This document shows, in pieces, positions 40,641 to 50,028 of a stretch of DNA of 64,000 nt (the stretch's first letter is position 1; every line of letters begins with the position of its first letter). Source of the DNA: Deltaproteobacteria bacterium (lineage in GTDB: Bacteria > Myxococcota_A > UBA9042 > PHBI01 > JACKFB01). The stretch is from positions 1 to 64,000 of the forward strand of contig JACKFB010000009.1 of assembly GCA_020632695.1 (NCBI GenBank), in the 5' to 3' direction. The translations under genes and the position numbers were made by a program. The notes under the pieces were generated by a model. It worked only from the letters and a program-made list of their open reading frames with translations. It did no database searches and was not told where the DNA came from.

Positions 40641-41434
40641 CCGACCACGCGGTCGCGGCCCCCGGCGGTGTCGCCCGAGTTGCGGTAGTCCAGCAGCCGG
40701 GCCTGCCAGCCGCGCCGCGACGCGAGGCGCATGGCGGCTCCCAGTCCGGCGTGGCCGCAGGCCTCGTAGGGGCCCAGCGCGCTCCATCTGCCCTCGAGCA
40801 CGGCGTCCAGGCTGCGGCGGTCGCGGTCGCGGGCCCGCTCGTAGGGCAGGTAGTGGGAGAGGTCGGAGCTAATGAGGAGGAGGTCGCCGGGGCGGAGCAG
40901 GGCCTCGAGCGCGGCGTCGATGGCCTCCGGGGCCGCGTCGCCCACCAGGAGCGGGACGATGGGGAGCGCGCCCAGGCACTCCAGCACGAAGGGCAGCATG
41001 AGCTCGAGCGAGTGCTCGACGGCGTGGGCGGCCGGCACGCAGGTGACCAGGCCCTGGGCTTCGAGCCGGGCGATGGCCTCCCGATCCACCGGCAGCGCGC
41101 CCAGCGGGGTCAGGTAGCGCGCGAAGTCGCCGGCGCTGACGCCGCGGAAGGCCACCCGATGGGCGGGGCCCACCAGCACCACTCGCGTCGGCGTTTCGGC
41201 CAGGGACGCGAAGGCGGAGCCGGCCACCGGGCCCGAGTAGACGGTCCCGGCGTGGGGAACCAGCAGGGCGCGGATGGGCCGGGGGGAGGCGGCGGCTGAG
41301 CCGGAGGGGCGTTCGCGCGCCTCACGCAGGTATTCGCGCACCTGTTGCCGCAGCGCCGCCGCGTCGGCGGGGTAGAAGGAGCCGGCCACCGCCGGTGGTC
41401 GGTCGGCGCCTCGGGACAGCGTGCACGCGGCCAT
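40610..41434 (-). CDS. amrB: AmmeMemoRadiSam system protein B (Memo-like)
   Basis: A 274-residue Memo-family protein. The family has an iron-binding site formed by two His and a Cys. Visible are AVAGSFYPAD at the start, PHAGTVYSGPVAG, a GPAHR block, EHSLELMLPF, the SSDLSHYLPYE segment and CGHAGLGA near the end. It is the second gene of a pair: its ATG overlaps the radical SAM gene's TGA by one base (TGATG). The AMMECR1 component is not here. The pathway's substrate is not settled. The 3' end overlaps the convergent extensin-like gene by 31 bases. Confidence 0.88.
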   Translation of the reverse strand: MAACTLSRGADRPPAVAGSFYPADAAALRQQVREYLREARERPSGSAAASPRPIRALLVPHAGTVYSGPVAGSAFASLAETPTRVVLVGPAHRVAFRGVSAGDFARYLTPLGALPVDREAIARLEAQGLVTCVPAAHAVEHSLELMLPFVLECLGALPIVPLLVGDAAPEAIDAALEALLRPGDLLLISSDLSHYLPYERARDRDRRSLDAVLEGRWSALGPYEACGHAGLGAAMRLASRRGWQARLLDYRNSGDTAGGRDRVVGYGAVAFCEP

Positions 41435-42510
41435 CAGGTGCGCTCCTTCGGGGGGGCGACGAGCACGCGGCGGCGGCCGGCGTGGACGCCGCGCTGCGCC
41501 TCGAACACGCCCGGGATGCGCGCGCCGCAGTCGGGGCAGCAGCCGTCGCGCAGATGCCATCCGGTGATGCGGTGCCAGTCGCGCGCGATGAGGAGGGTGT
41601 CGCAGCTCGGGCAGCGGGTGGCGTCGCCCTCGGGGTCGTGGACGTTGCCGGTGTAGACGAACTGCACGCCCTCGGCGCGGGCGAGGTGGCGCGCGCGCTG
41701 GAGGGTCTCCAGCGGCGTGCGCGGCGTGTCCCGCATCCGGAAGTCGGGGTGGAAGCCGGTGAAGTGCAGCGGGACGTGGGGGCCGAGCTCATTGGCGCAG
41801 AAGGCGGAGAGGCGCTGGATCTCGTCGTCGCTGTCGTTCTGTCCGGGGATCAGCAGCGTGGTGACCTCGAGCCACACCGAGGTCTCGCGCGCGACCCAGC
41901 GCAGGGTGTCCAGCACGGGACCCAGCTCGGCGTAGCAGAGCTGGCGATAGAAGGTCTCGCTGAACGCCTTCAGGTCGATGTTGGCCGCGTCCATGGCGCC
42001 GAAGAAGTCGGGGCGTGCCTGCTCGGTGATGTAGCCGGCGGTCACGGCGACGGTCTTCAGGCCGACCGCGTGGCAGGCCCGCGCCGTGTCGATGGCGAAC
42101 TCGGCCCAGAGCACCGGGTCGTTGTAGGTGAAGGCGACCGAGCGGCAGCCGGCGTCCAGCGCGGCCCGGGCGATGGCCTCGGGCCTCGCCTCGTCGGAGA
42201 GGCGCTCGACATCGCGCGCCTTGGAGATGTCCCAGTTCTGGCAGAAGCGGCAGCCCAGGTTGCAGCCCGCCGTGCCGAAGGAGAGCACCGAGGTCCCCGG
42301 CAGGAAGTGGTTGAGCGGCTTCTTCTCGATGGGGTCCACGCAGAAGCCGGTGCTGCGGCCCCAGGTGGTCAGGACCAGCGAGTCGCCCTCGCGAGCGCGG
42401 ACGAAACAGAAGGCGCGCTGTCCGTCATTGAGGCGGCAATGACGCGGGCAGAGGTCGCATTGGATGCGACCGTCGTCGGCGAGGTGCCAGTAGCGGGCGG
42501 TCGTGGTCAC
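41434..42510 (-). CDS. amrS: AmmeMemoRadiSam system radical SAM protein
   Basis: About 358 residues. An N-terminal C-x2-C-x3-C block (QCDLCPRHC) comes before the radical SAM core CNLGCRFC (residues 83-90). GYITEQARPDFFGAMDAANIDLKAF is the family middle segment. The C-terminus carries CPSC and CPDCG, another metal site. This is the radical SAM member of the AmmeMemoRadiSam set. GTG at 42510 begins the conserved ARYWHLADDGRIQCDLCPRHC; another GTG at 42528 is also possible. Overlaps the Memo-like gene by one base, so the two are coupled. Confidence 0.88.
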   Translation of the reverse strand: MTTTARYWHLADDGRIQCDLCPRHCRLNDGQRAFCFVRAREGDSLVLTTWGRSTGFCVDPIEKKPLNHFLPGTSVLSFGTAGCNLGCRFCQNWDISKARDVERLSDEARPEAIARAALDAGCRSVAFTYNDPVLWAEFAIDTARACHAVGLKTVAVTAGYITEQARPDFFGAMDAANIDLKAFSETFYRQLCYAELGPVLDTLRWVARETSVWLEVTTLLIPGQNDSDDEIQRLSAFCANELGPHVPLHFTGFHPDFRMRDTPRTPLETLQRARHLARAEGVQFVYTGNVHDPEGDATRCPSCDTLLIARDWHRITGWHLRDGCCPDCGARIPGVFEAQRGVHAGRRRVLVAPPKERT

Positions 42511-42693
42511 GAAAGAGAGTCTATGCACGGTCGCGCGCGGCCCCAAGGGCGAGGCAGGGTTCGTGACCGGCGCGTCGCTCGCGGGGGCGGGCGGCTTGTA
42601 CCGACCTGTGGCGTCGGGTTGAATGCATCGACTCGGTACAGAGTGGCGGGGCTGCGGGAGCCCTGCGGCCACGCGAACCCAGGGGAGGGTGAG

Positions 42694-45600
42694 ATGAAGC
42701 GTTCACGCGGGCGTCTGTGGATGTTCGGCCTCGTCGGGGCCGTGGCCGGTCTGGCGGTGCCGGGTTGCGACGACGGCCGGAAGAACAACGGCGACGGCTG
42801 CGAGACCGATGACGAGTGCGGCAGCGGCTTCTGCCTGGTGGTCTGCCTGGACCCCGACGGCGACAGCGACGGCGACGGGCTCATCAACCGGCGCGAGAAG
42901 GAGCTGTCCACGTCGCTGGACACCGCCGACACCGATGGTGACGGCGTCGACGACTTCACCGAGGTCGGCGATGTCTTCGATACGCCGACCGACAGCGACG
43001 GCGACGGCATCATCGACGCGCGCGAGAGCAGCACGGCGGACGCCGACGGGGACTGCGTCGCCGATCAATTCGACGCCGAGAGCGAGACCCACGCCGAGCT
43101 GGTCGCGACCCATTGCGCGCTGAAGGGCCTGTGCGCCGAGGCCGACCCGGCGGCCATCACGCTGTCCTGTCCGCGTGGCATCGACGGTCAGGCCCCCGAG
43201 TGCAGCTTCGCGGGTGTGCCCGGCTACTCGGAGACCGACGCGGTGTGTGACGGCGTCGACGCGAACTGCGACGGCGCGACCGACGAGGACTTCGTGGGTG
43301 AGGCCTGCGAGCGGACCAACGCGTTCGGCGCCTGCAGCGGCCTGACCGTGTGCGAGTCGGGAGTCCCCGGCTGCGGCGCGGCCGAGCCGGCCGGCGAGGT
43401 GTGTGACGGCGTGGACCAGGACTGCGACGGCGAGACCGACGAGACGACGTGCGACGACGGCGACGCGTGCACGGAGGACCTGTGCGAGGGCGCGGCCGGC
43501 TGCACGAACACGGCCAAGGACTGCGATGACGGGGACGCGTGCACGGTGGACTCCTGCGACGCCAGCACCGGCGCATGCGTGCACGGCGCGTTGAGCTGCG
43601 ACGACGCCGATCCTTGCACCGTGGACAGCTGCGACGCGGCGACGGGGTGCACCGCGACCGCCGTCGACTGCGGTGACGGGGACCCGTGCACCGACGACAC
43701 CTGCGACCCGACGACGGGGGCCTGCGCGAACGCGGCGGTGGACTGCGACGACTCGAACCCGTGCACGGTCGACACCTGCGACGCCACGATGGGCGCCTGC
43801 CAGCACGTGGCCAAGGTCTGCGATGACGGCGATCCGTGCACGGACGACGCGTGCGACGTGGCGACGGGCGCGTGCGCGGCGGCTCCAATCGACTGCGACG
43901 ATGCGGACCCGTGCACCTCGGACGGCTGCGACAGTCAGGGCGGCCAGTGCACGCACACCGAGGACGTCTGCGATGACGGCGATCCCTGCACCGATGACGT
44001 GTGCGGCGAGGCCGGCGCGTGCGGTCACACGCCGGTCGACTGCAGCGACGGCGACGCGTGCAACGGCGCGGAGTTCTGCGAGCCCGGCGTGGGCTGTCAG
44101 GCCCCCGTGGACACCGTCCTCCTCGAGGACTTCGAGAGCGGCGCGGCGGGCTGGAGCACCGGGGTGGTCGACGCGTCCGGGCAGTCTGCGAACTCGTGGG
44201 CGCTGGTCTCGGAGACCGGCGGCACGTCGGCGCAGCCGCTGGGGTCGACGGCCTATGGCGCGCTCAACACGGGCGACCAGCTCGGCTATGAGCGCAGCTA
44301 CCTCGAGAGCCCGTCCTTCGACGTGAGCGGGGGGGCGGTGGTGAGCTTCCGCACCTTCGTGGCCAACGAGGCCTTCCAGGAAGGGGAGTCCGTCGAGGTC
44401 GCGGGCGGCGGCACGGACCAGGGCGGGCCGCTCGGCCCCGGCGATCCCATCGAGTACGCCGGCTTGGACATGGAGTTCTTCCAGGCCTCCTATGATGGGG
44501 GCGTGACGTGGCACAACCTGCTGCCGCCGGTGGCGCCCCAGTGGGAGAGCCTGGCCGAGTACGTGGACGTAAGCGTGGAGGTGCCCGCCGCTCAGGCCAG
44601 CGCCGACACGCGATTCCGGTTCGTCTTCGACACAGGAGACGACTGCTGCGGGCCGGAGGATGTGTTCGGCTGGTTCATCGACGACTTCGAGGTCAGGTCG
44701 GGCGGCGCGCTGGTCTGCGGCGCGGGGGACGCCTGCGAGACGGTGGCCTGTGACGCTGCGCTCGGCTGCGTGGCGACGCCGCTGGACCTCGACTGCGACG
44801 ACTCGGACGCGTGCACGGTGGACTTCTGCCACCCGGAGGCCGGCTGCGTGTCGACCTACATCGGCGACACCTGCGACGACGGCGATCTCTGCACCGTCGA
44901 CGGGTGCAACGTCGAGACGGGCTGCACGACCGAGCCGGTGAGCTGCGCCGACGATGACGCCTGCACCGACGAGTCGTGCGATCCCGCGACCGGCTGCCTC
45001 TTCGCGCCGGTCGACTGCGACGACGGCGACGTGTGCAACGGCGAGGAGACCTGCGACTCGTCCGACGGATGCCTGTCGGCGCAGCCGGTGGTCTACCTCG
45101 AGGACTTCGATGGCGAGGTGGTCGACGGCTGGGTCACCGGCGCGCTCGACGGCTCGGTCGAGTCGGTCGACTCCTGGTTCCGATCGTCGGAGTCGGGCGG
45201 AGAGATCCCGGTGAGCTTCGACTCGCTGGCCTTCGGCAACGCGAACAACGGCGGCCAGTTCGGCTTCGAGCAGAGCTTCCTCGAGAGCCCCGAGTTCGAC
45301 CTGACCGGTGGGGCGGTCATCACCTTCCGCACCTTCGTGAGCAACGAGGACGCGCCGGGCGGTCCCGGCAGCGGCGGCGAGAGCAAGCTCACGCCGAGCG
45401 GCGGAGAGGGAAGCTCTGGGCCGGACGGCCCGCTGAGCCCCGACGAGCCCATCACGTACACGGGCCTGGACATGGAGTTCTTCCAGATCTCGGTCGATGG
45501 AGGCGAGACCTGGTCCAACCTGCTGCCGCCTACCGCCGAGGTCTGGCAGACCCAGGAGCCACCGGGCTGGGTGACGGTCACCGTGTCGATCCCGACGGCT

Positions 45601-46560
45601 CAGGCGAGTGCCACGACCCGCTTCCGCTTCCTGTACGACACCGGCGACAGCTGCTGCGGGCCCGTCGACGTCGTCGGCTGGTTCATCGACGACTTCGAGG
45701 TCAGCGTCGGCGGGCCTCTGGTGTGTGACGGCACCGACCTCTGCGCCAGCACGTCCTGCGACGCGGTGAGCGGCTGCCAGGAGGAGCCGCTCGATCTGGA
45801 CTGCGACGACGCCGACGCCTGCACCCTCGACTTCTGCCACCCGGAGGTGGGCTGCGTGAACACGTCGATCACCTATCAGTGCGACGATGGCGACGCCTGC
45901 AACGGATTGGAGTCCTGCCTGGCCCCGATCGGCTGCACCCCGCCGGTCTCGGCCTACTACGCCGATGACTTCGAGTTCTCGGAGTCCGGGTGGTCCGCCG
46001 GGCCGTTCACCGAGGGGGACAGCTCGTTCTGGGACTACGCGGAGACGACGGGCGGGACCGCGCCGGTGAGCTTCGACTCGCTGGCCTTCGGGACGCCCAA
46101 CGCCGGCAGCGAGCTGGGCCTCGAGCACAGCGTCGTGTCCTACTTCACCGCGTTCGACCTGAGCGGCGGCGGACACTTCCGCTTCCGTTCCTACACGGCC
46201 AACGATGACTGGAACACGACCGGAACGGACGCGGAGTCCGTGGAGATCTCCACCGACGGTGGGGAGTCCTGGTCGGTGCTGATCGATCCCACCGATCCCC
46301 GCTGGATGAGCGTCGGCGAGTGGGTGCAGTTCGACGTCGCCTTCGATCCGGCGCCGGGCATGGACAACGTGGCGTTCCGCTTCGTCTACGACACCGTGGA
46401 CGCCTGCTGCGGGCCGAACGACGTCGCGGGGTGGTTCCTCGACGACGTGGAGACCATCGCCTTCGGCGTATTCTCGTGCGACGACGGCGACCCATGCACC
46501 ATCGACTCGTGCGACCCGGCCACGGGCTGCGCGTACGCACCGGACCCCACCTGTCAGTGA
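42694..46560 (+). CDS. 1288-residue Cys/Asp-rich lipoprotein with three beta domains
   Basis: A lipoprotein (VPGC, Cys25) with modular surface architecture. First come thrombospondin type-3-like calcium loops (DGDSDGDGL, DTDGDGVDD, DSDGDGIID). Two MopE-type repeats follow (CDGVDANCDGATDED and CDGVDQDCDGETDE), then about ten CDDGDPCTxDxCDxxTGxC repeats like the Dictyostelium-matrix repeat. Three copies of a beta-sandwich of about 200 residues (nt about 44121-44715, 45096-45725, 45957-46470) are separated by further Cys repeats; each has EDFE, SLAF/STAY, a DSG-type strand and a CCGPxDVxGWFIDDxE signature. ATG 42694 follows GGGGAGG. Calcium- and disulfide-stabilised adhesion or matrix protein is the likely role, but no ligand can be named. 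Confidence 0.85.
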   Translation: MKRSRGRLWMFGLVGAVAGLAVPGCDDGRKNNGDGCETDDECGSGFCLVVCLDPDGDSDGDGLINRREKELSTSLDTADTDGDGVDDFTEVGDVFDTPTDSDGDGIIDARESSTADADGDCVADQFDAESETHAELVATHCALKGLCAEADPAAITLSCPRGIDGQAPECSFAGVPGYSETDAVCDGVDANCDGATDEDFVGEACERTNAFGACSGLTVCESGVPGCGAAEPAGEVCDGVDQDCDGETDETTCDDGDACTEDLCEGAAGCTNTAKDCDDGDACTVDSCDASTGACVHGALSCDDADPCTVDSCDAATGCTATAVDCGDGDPCTDDTCDPTTGACANAAVDCDDSNPCTVDTCDATMGACQHVAKVCDDGDPCTDDACDVATGACAAAPIDCDDADPCTSDGCDSQGGQCTHTEDVCDDGDPCTDDVCGEAGACGHTPVDCSDGDACNGAEFCEPGVGCQAPVDTVLLEDFESGAAGWSTGVVDASGQSANSWALVSETGGTSAQPLGSTAYGALNTGDQLGYERSYLESPSFDVSGGAVVSFRTFVANEAFQEGESVEVAGGGTDQGGPLGPGDPIEYAGLDMEFFQASYDGGVTWHNLLPPVAPQWESLAEYVDVSVEVPAAQASADTRFRFVFDTGDDCCGPEDVFGWFIDDFEVRSGGALVCGAGDACETVACDAALGCVATPLDLDCDDSDACTVDFCHPEAGCVSTYIGDTCDDGDLCTVDGCNVETGCTTEPVSCADDDACTDESCDPATGCLFAPVDCDDGDVCNGEETCDSSDGCLSAQPVVYLEDFDGEVVDGWVTGALDGSVESVDSWFRSSESGGEIPVSFDSLAFGNANNGGQFGFEQSFLESPEFDLTGGAVITFRTFVSNEDAPGGPGSGGESKLTPSGGEGSSGPDGPLSPDEPITYTGLDMEFFQISVDGGETWSNLLPPTAEVWQTQEPPGWVTVTVSIPTAQASATTRFRFLYDTGDSCCGPVDVVGWFIDDFEVSVGGPLVCDGTDLCASTSCDAVSGCQEEPLDLDCDDADACTLDFCHPEVGCVNTSITYQCDDGDACNGLESCLAPIGCTPPVSAYYADDFEFSESGWSAGPFTEGDSSFWDYAETTGGTAPVSFDSLAFGTPNAGSELGLEHSVVSYFTAFDLSGGGHFRFRSYTANDDWNTTGTDAESVEISTDGGESWSVLIDPTDPRWMSVGEWVQFDVAFDPAPGMDNVAFRFVYDTVDACCGPNDVAGWFLDDVETIAFGVFSCDDGDPCTIDSCDPATGCAYAPDPTCQ

Positions 46561-46620
46561 GGGTGACGCGCAGGTCCCGGGGGTGTGGCTCACGCCTGAT
46601 CTCTCGGGGCCTGCGCGGGG

Positions 46621-46727
46621 TGTCCCGGGTGTCCCGCCGCACCGTCCCGCGCGGGACAGTGGAGAAGCCGCGCGATCACGCGTGGTTGCGCCACGGCCCC
46701 CGCGACCTGTCCCGCGCTCCTGTCCCA
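46621..46727 (+). promoter_or_regulatory. cluster of TGTCCC motifs with a 14-bp palindrome upstream of comM
   Basis: TGTCCCG occurs at 46621 and 46630, CGTCCCG at about 46643, its inverse CGGGACA at 46652, TGTCCCG at 46708 and TGTCCCA at 46721. The palindrome GTCCCGCGCGGGAC covers 46644-46657. Six copies of TGTCCC or its inverse in about 107 bp look like a protein-binding cluster in the 260-bp gap before comM. No LexA-type box was found in the window upstream of recA. Confidence 0.5.
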
Positions 46728-46820
46728 CGGTGCGGATGATGCGCGCGTAAGTGGCTGGATTCACAGCGAACGGGTCCTGGCCCGCTCCTTGCTCCCTGTC
46801 CAGAGCAACGGAGGTCGGGC

Positions 46821-48368
46821 ATGAACGCGACAGCATGTGGGGTAGGGATCGTCGGGATCGACGGGGTGGCCGTCGAGGTGCAGGTGGGCCATCAGGACGG
46901 GCTGCCCGGCATCGACATCACGGGCCTGCCGACGGCCAGCATCCGCGAGTCGCGCCACCGCGTCCGCTCGGCGATGCGGGCGGCAGGGTACGTCTGGCCG
47001 TCCAAGCGCCTCATCGCCAACTTCGCGCCGGCAGACGTGCCCAAGGCCGGCACGGCCTACGACCTGCCGCTGGCCATCGCGGTGCTGGCGCTGGAGGAGC
47101 AGGTCCCCCGGGCGGGCATCGCCGACGCGGTCTTCTATGGTGAGCTGGCCTTGGACGGCGCCGTCCGAGCGGTACCCGGGGCGATCAACGCGGCCCTCGC
47201 CACGCGCGAGGCCGGCCGCCGGCGGCTCTACGTCGCCGAGGCAGCGGCCGCAGAGGCCGCCGCGGTCCCCGACATCGAGGTCCATGGTGTCGACAGCCTG
47301 GTGACCCTGGTGCGCGCGCTGCACGGCGAGCTGGTCCTGCCTCGCGCCCAGGCGGAGGCTGCCGTGTGCGACCCGAGCAGGGCGGTGGACCTGCGCTTCG
47401 CCCGCGGCCAGCACCGCGCTCGGCGCGCGCTGGAGGTGGCCGCCGCCGGTGGCCACAACCTGCTCTTCATCGGGCCGCCCGGTTGCGGTAAGACGCTGCT
47501 CGCCAGGGCGCTGCCGGGGATCCTGCCGCCGATGGATCTCGAGGAGAGCCTGGAGGTCACCCGCATCCACAGCGTCTGCGGCCTCACCGGAGCCCGCAGC
47601 GGCCTGGTACGGGAGCGCCCCTTCCGCGCCCCTCACGCGTCGGCGTCCTTCGTCGCGCTGGTCGGCGGCGGCAACCCGCCGCGCCCGGGCGAGGTCAGCC
47701 TGGCGCACCGGGGCGTGCTCTTCCTCGACGAGACGCCCGAGTTCCAGCGCGCGGCGCTGGAGTGCCTGCGCGCCCCCCTGGAGGACCGCCAGGTGACGGT
47801 GTCCCGGGCGAATCACCAGCTCACCTTCCCCTCCTCCTTCGCGCTGGTCTGCGCGATGAACCCGTGCCCGTGCGGGCACCGTGATGACCCGACGCGGGCG
47901 TGCCGGTGCTCGGCCCGCAGCGTGGAGATGTACCGCCGGCGGCTCAGCGGTCCTCTGCTCGACCGGATCGACATCCAGGTGGAGCTGGCGGCCGTCCCCT
48001 CGGAGATCCTGGCCGCGGCTCCTGAAGGCGAGTCATCGGCCGAGGTCGCGGCGCGGGCCAGCGCCGCCCGACGCAGGCAGATCGCCCGCAATCGGTGGCG
48101 GGGCCGCTCGCTGACCAACGCCGAGCTGGGGGTCGAGGCGATGGAGACCCACGCGGCGCTCGCTGAGCGCGAGCGGCTGCACCTGGCGCGGGCCGGGCGG
48201 GCGCTGGGCCTGACGGCGCGGAGCTGGCACCGGGTGATCCGCGTGGCGCGGACCATCGCCGACCTGAGCGGCGCGCCGGACATCGAGCGGGCGCACCTCT
48301 CGGAGGCGCTGACCTACCGGGTGCTGGATCGGGAGCTGAACGCGGCCGGCATGGCCGGGGCGGCCTAG
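46821..48368 (+). CDS. comM: ComM/YifB-family Mg-chelatase-like AAA+ ATPase
   Basis: A 515-residue AAA+ ATPase. Residues 1-190 are the N-terminal ChlI-like domain with GLPTASIRESRHRVRSAM. The Walker A GPPGCGKT lies at about 218-225, with LFLDETPEF as Walker B and FALVCAMNPCPCG. The C-terminal Mg-chelatase domain contains RRRLSGPLLDRIDI. ComM is a hexameric helicase that promotes branch migration during natural transformation. GGAGG sits before the ATG. It is followed after 89 bp by recA. Its neighbours and the TGTCCC cluster upstream suggest a shared DNA-processing regulon, but that is inference. Confidence 0.93.
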   Translation: MNATACGVGIVGIDGVAVEVQVGHQDGLPGIDITGLPTASIRESRHRVRSAMRAAGYVWPSKRLIANFAPADVPKAGTAYDLPLAIAVLALEEQVPRAGIADAVFYGELALDGAVRAVPGAINAALATREAGRRRLYVAEAAAAEAAAVPDIEVHGVDSLVTLVRALHGELVLPRAQAEAAVCDPSRAVDLRFARGQHRARRALEVAAAGGHNLLFIGPPGCGKTLLARALPGILPPMDLEESLEVTRIHSVCGLTGARSGLVRERPFRAPHASASFVALVGGGNPPRPGEVSLAHRGVLFLDETPEFQRAALECLRAPLEDRQVTVSRANHQLTFPSSFALVCAMNPCPCGHRDDPTRACRCSARSVEMYRRRLSGPLLDRIDIQVELAAVPSEILAAAPEGESSAEVAARASAARRRQIARNRWRGRSLTNAELGVEAMETHAALAERERLHLARAGRALGLTARSWHRVIRVARTIADLSGAPDIERAHLSEALTYRVLDRELNAAGMAGAA

Positions 48369-48457
48369 GGCGAGGCGCGGCAGGGCGGGAGGAGCCGAAG
48401 GTCGGTTCGCCCCCGTCGCCGCAGGGAAGGCCTTCGGGGCCTGAGCGGAGGTGTGTG

Positions 48458-49495
48458 GTGGCGAAGACGGGGAAATCGGGCCTGAAGGCCCTGCTCGGAC
48501 TGGTGGAGAAGCGCTTCGGCAAGGGGGCGATGATGAACATGGACGACGACGCGGCGCAGGCGGTGAAGGTGTTCTCCACGGGCTCGCTGGGCCTGGACGC
48601 TGCGCTGGGAACCGGCGGGCTGCCCTTCGGCCGTGTGGTCGAGATCTACGGGCCGGAGTCCTCCGGGAAGACGACGCTGACGCTGCAGGCGATCGCGGAG
48701 GTGCAGCGGGGGGGTGGCGTGGCGGCCTTCATCGACGCCGAGCACGCGCTGGATGTCGGCTACGCCCGGGCGCTGGGGGTGGACGTCGCCAGCCTGCTCA
48801 TCAGCCAGCCGGACTGCGGCGAGCAGGCCCTGGAGATCGCCGACATGCTCGCCCGCAGCGGGGAGGTCGACCTCGTCGTCATCGACTCGGTGGCCGCGCT
48901 CACCCCTCGGGCCGAGGTCGAAGGCGAGATGGGTGACCACCACGTCGGGCTCCAGGCGCGCATGATGAGCCAGGCGCTGCGGAAGCTCACGGCGGCGGCC
49001 CATCGCGAGGGCACCGCCATCATCTTCATCAACCAGCTGCGCATGAAGATCGGCGTGGCCTTCGGCAACCCGGAGACGACGACCGGGGGCAACGCGCTGA
49101 AGTTCTACTCCAGCGTGCGGCTGGACATCCGTCGCATCGGCGCGGTCAAGGACAGCGGTGGCGAGGCGACGGGCAACCGGACCCGGGTCAAGGTCGCGAA
49201 GAACAAGCTGGCGCCGCCCTTCCGTCAGGCCGAGTTCGAGATCGTCTACGGCCGCGGCATCTGCGGCGTGGGCGAGGTGCTCGACCACGGCACGGCGCTC
49301 GGCATCATCGAGCGCTCCGGCGCCTGGTACGCCCTCGACGGGGAGCGCCTCGGGCAGGGCCGCGAGCGGGCTCGCGAGACCCTGCTCCAGAACCCCACGC
49401 TGCTGGAGGCGACGCGCCGGCGGGTGCTGGACGCGCTGCTCGCGCGTCCGGTCGAGCCCCCCAGCGGGTCGGACCTGCTCGAAGAGGCCGCCTGA
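48458..49495 (+). CDS. recA: recombinase RecA
   Basis: A 345-residue RecA. It has GKGAMM and the Walker A GPESSGKT (residues 65-72), AFIDAEHALD as the adenine/B-region strand, IDSVAALTP as Walker B, the loop L2 block INQLRMKIGV and the usual NALKFYSSVRLDIRR. The C-terminus is short and ends LLEEAA, with only a small acidic tail. Two GTG codons overlap; the second at 48458 has GGAGG at 6 bases and starts a normal AKTGKSGLKALL N-terminus. The first (48455) is only 3 bases from the site. recA and ssb follow comM closely. Confidence 0.95.
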   Translation: MAKTGKSGLKALLGLVEKRFGKGAMMNMDDDAAQAVKVFSTGSLGLDAALGTGGLPFGRVVEIYGPESSGKTTLTLQAIAEVQRGGGVAAFIDAEHALDVGYARALGVDVASLLISQPDCGEQALEIADMLARSGEVDLVVIDSVAALTPRAEVEGEMGDHHVGLQARMMSQALRKLTAAAHREGTAIIFINQLRMKIGVAFGNPETTTGGNALKFYSSVRLDIRRIGAVKDSGGEATGNRTRVKVAKNKLAPPFRQAEFEIVYGRGICGVGEVLDHGTALGIIERSGAWYALDGERLGQGRERARETLLQNPTLLEATRRRVLDALLARPVEPPSGSDLLEEAA

Positions 49496-49533
49496 ACCCA
49501 TGCCACCCTCCGTGGAGGGAAGAGGAGAGCACG

Positions 49534-49944
49534 ATGTCAGTCAACACGGTGTTCCTGGTGGGCAACCTCGGGGCCGATCCCGAGCTGCGCCAGACGCGGA
49601 CTGGAAAGGCGGTGTGCACGCTGAGCGTGGCGACCCAGCGGTGGCGCGTGGACGCGGAGGGCGAGGAGGTGGAGTGGCACCGCGTCGTCGTGTGGGAGAA
49701 GGCGGCAGAGAACTGCCACCGCTTCCTCAAGAAGGGGCGCCTGGTGGCGGTGGAGGGGCGGCTCTCGACGCGCTCGTGGGACGACGCAGAGGGGCGCAAG
49801 CGGCTCACGACCGAGATCGTGGCCTCGAGGGTCACCTTCCTCCCTGGCGGCAAGGGCACCGAGGAGGGCGCCACGCCCGGCGCAGGGCAGGGCGCGCGCG
49901 TCCCGTTCGCGCCGGCCATCGCGGAGGAGGCGCTGCCCTTCTGA
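49534..49944 (+). CDS. ssb: single-stranded DNA-binding protein
   Basis: A 136-residue SSB with one OB fold (NTVFLVGNLGADPELRQTRTGKAV, WHRVVVWEKAAENCHRFLKKGRLVAVEGRL). A Gly/Ala-rich linker and the acidic tip EEALPF follow; the tip is the protein-docking end of bacterial SSBs (consensus DDDIPF). It starts 38 bp after recA with AGAGGAGAGCACG before the ATG. A tail-less paralogue is common, so this one may be the main SSB or a second copy. Adjacent to recA, consistent with repair or transformation roles. Confidence 0.9.
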   Translation: MSVNTVFLVGNLGADPELRQTRTGKAVCTLSVATQRWRVDAEGEEVEWHRVVVWEKAAENCHRFLKKGRLVAVEGRLSTRSWDDAEGRKRLTTEIVASRVTFLPGGKGTEEGATPGAGQGARVPFAPAIAEEALPF

Positions 49945-49984
49945 GGATGCCGGCGCCGTGGCGTCCCCAGGGCGTCACGGCGTC

Positions 49985-50028
49985 GGCTCCGGCACTGCGG
50001 CTGCTCGGGCGGCCGCGGTGCCGGAGCC
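49985..50028 (+). terminator. hairpin downstream of ssb
   Basis: GGCTCCGGCAC (49985-49995) pairs perfectly with GTGCCGGAGCC (50018-50028), an 11-bp stem with a 22-base loop. No T run follows, so it is not a classic intrinsic terminator. It lies 40 bases after the ssb stop. Confidence 0.4.

Noticed and set aside
42703..46836. A 1377-codon minus-strand frame opposite the large lipoprotein.
   Set aside because: It mirrors the Cys/Asp repeats of the plus strand as VAVVAD-type runs.
48369..48457. Possible LexA/SOS box before recA.
   Set aside because: No match to CTGT-N8-ACAG, GAAC-N4-GTTC or GTTC-N7-GTTC in the 89-bp gap, only a short GGCC-TTCG-GGCC hairpin.
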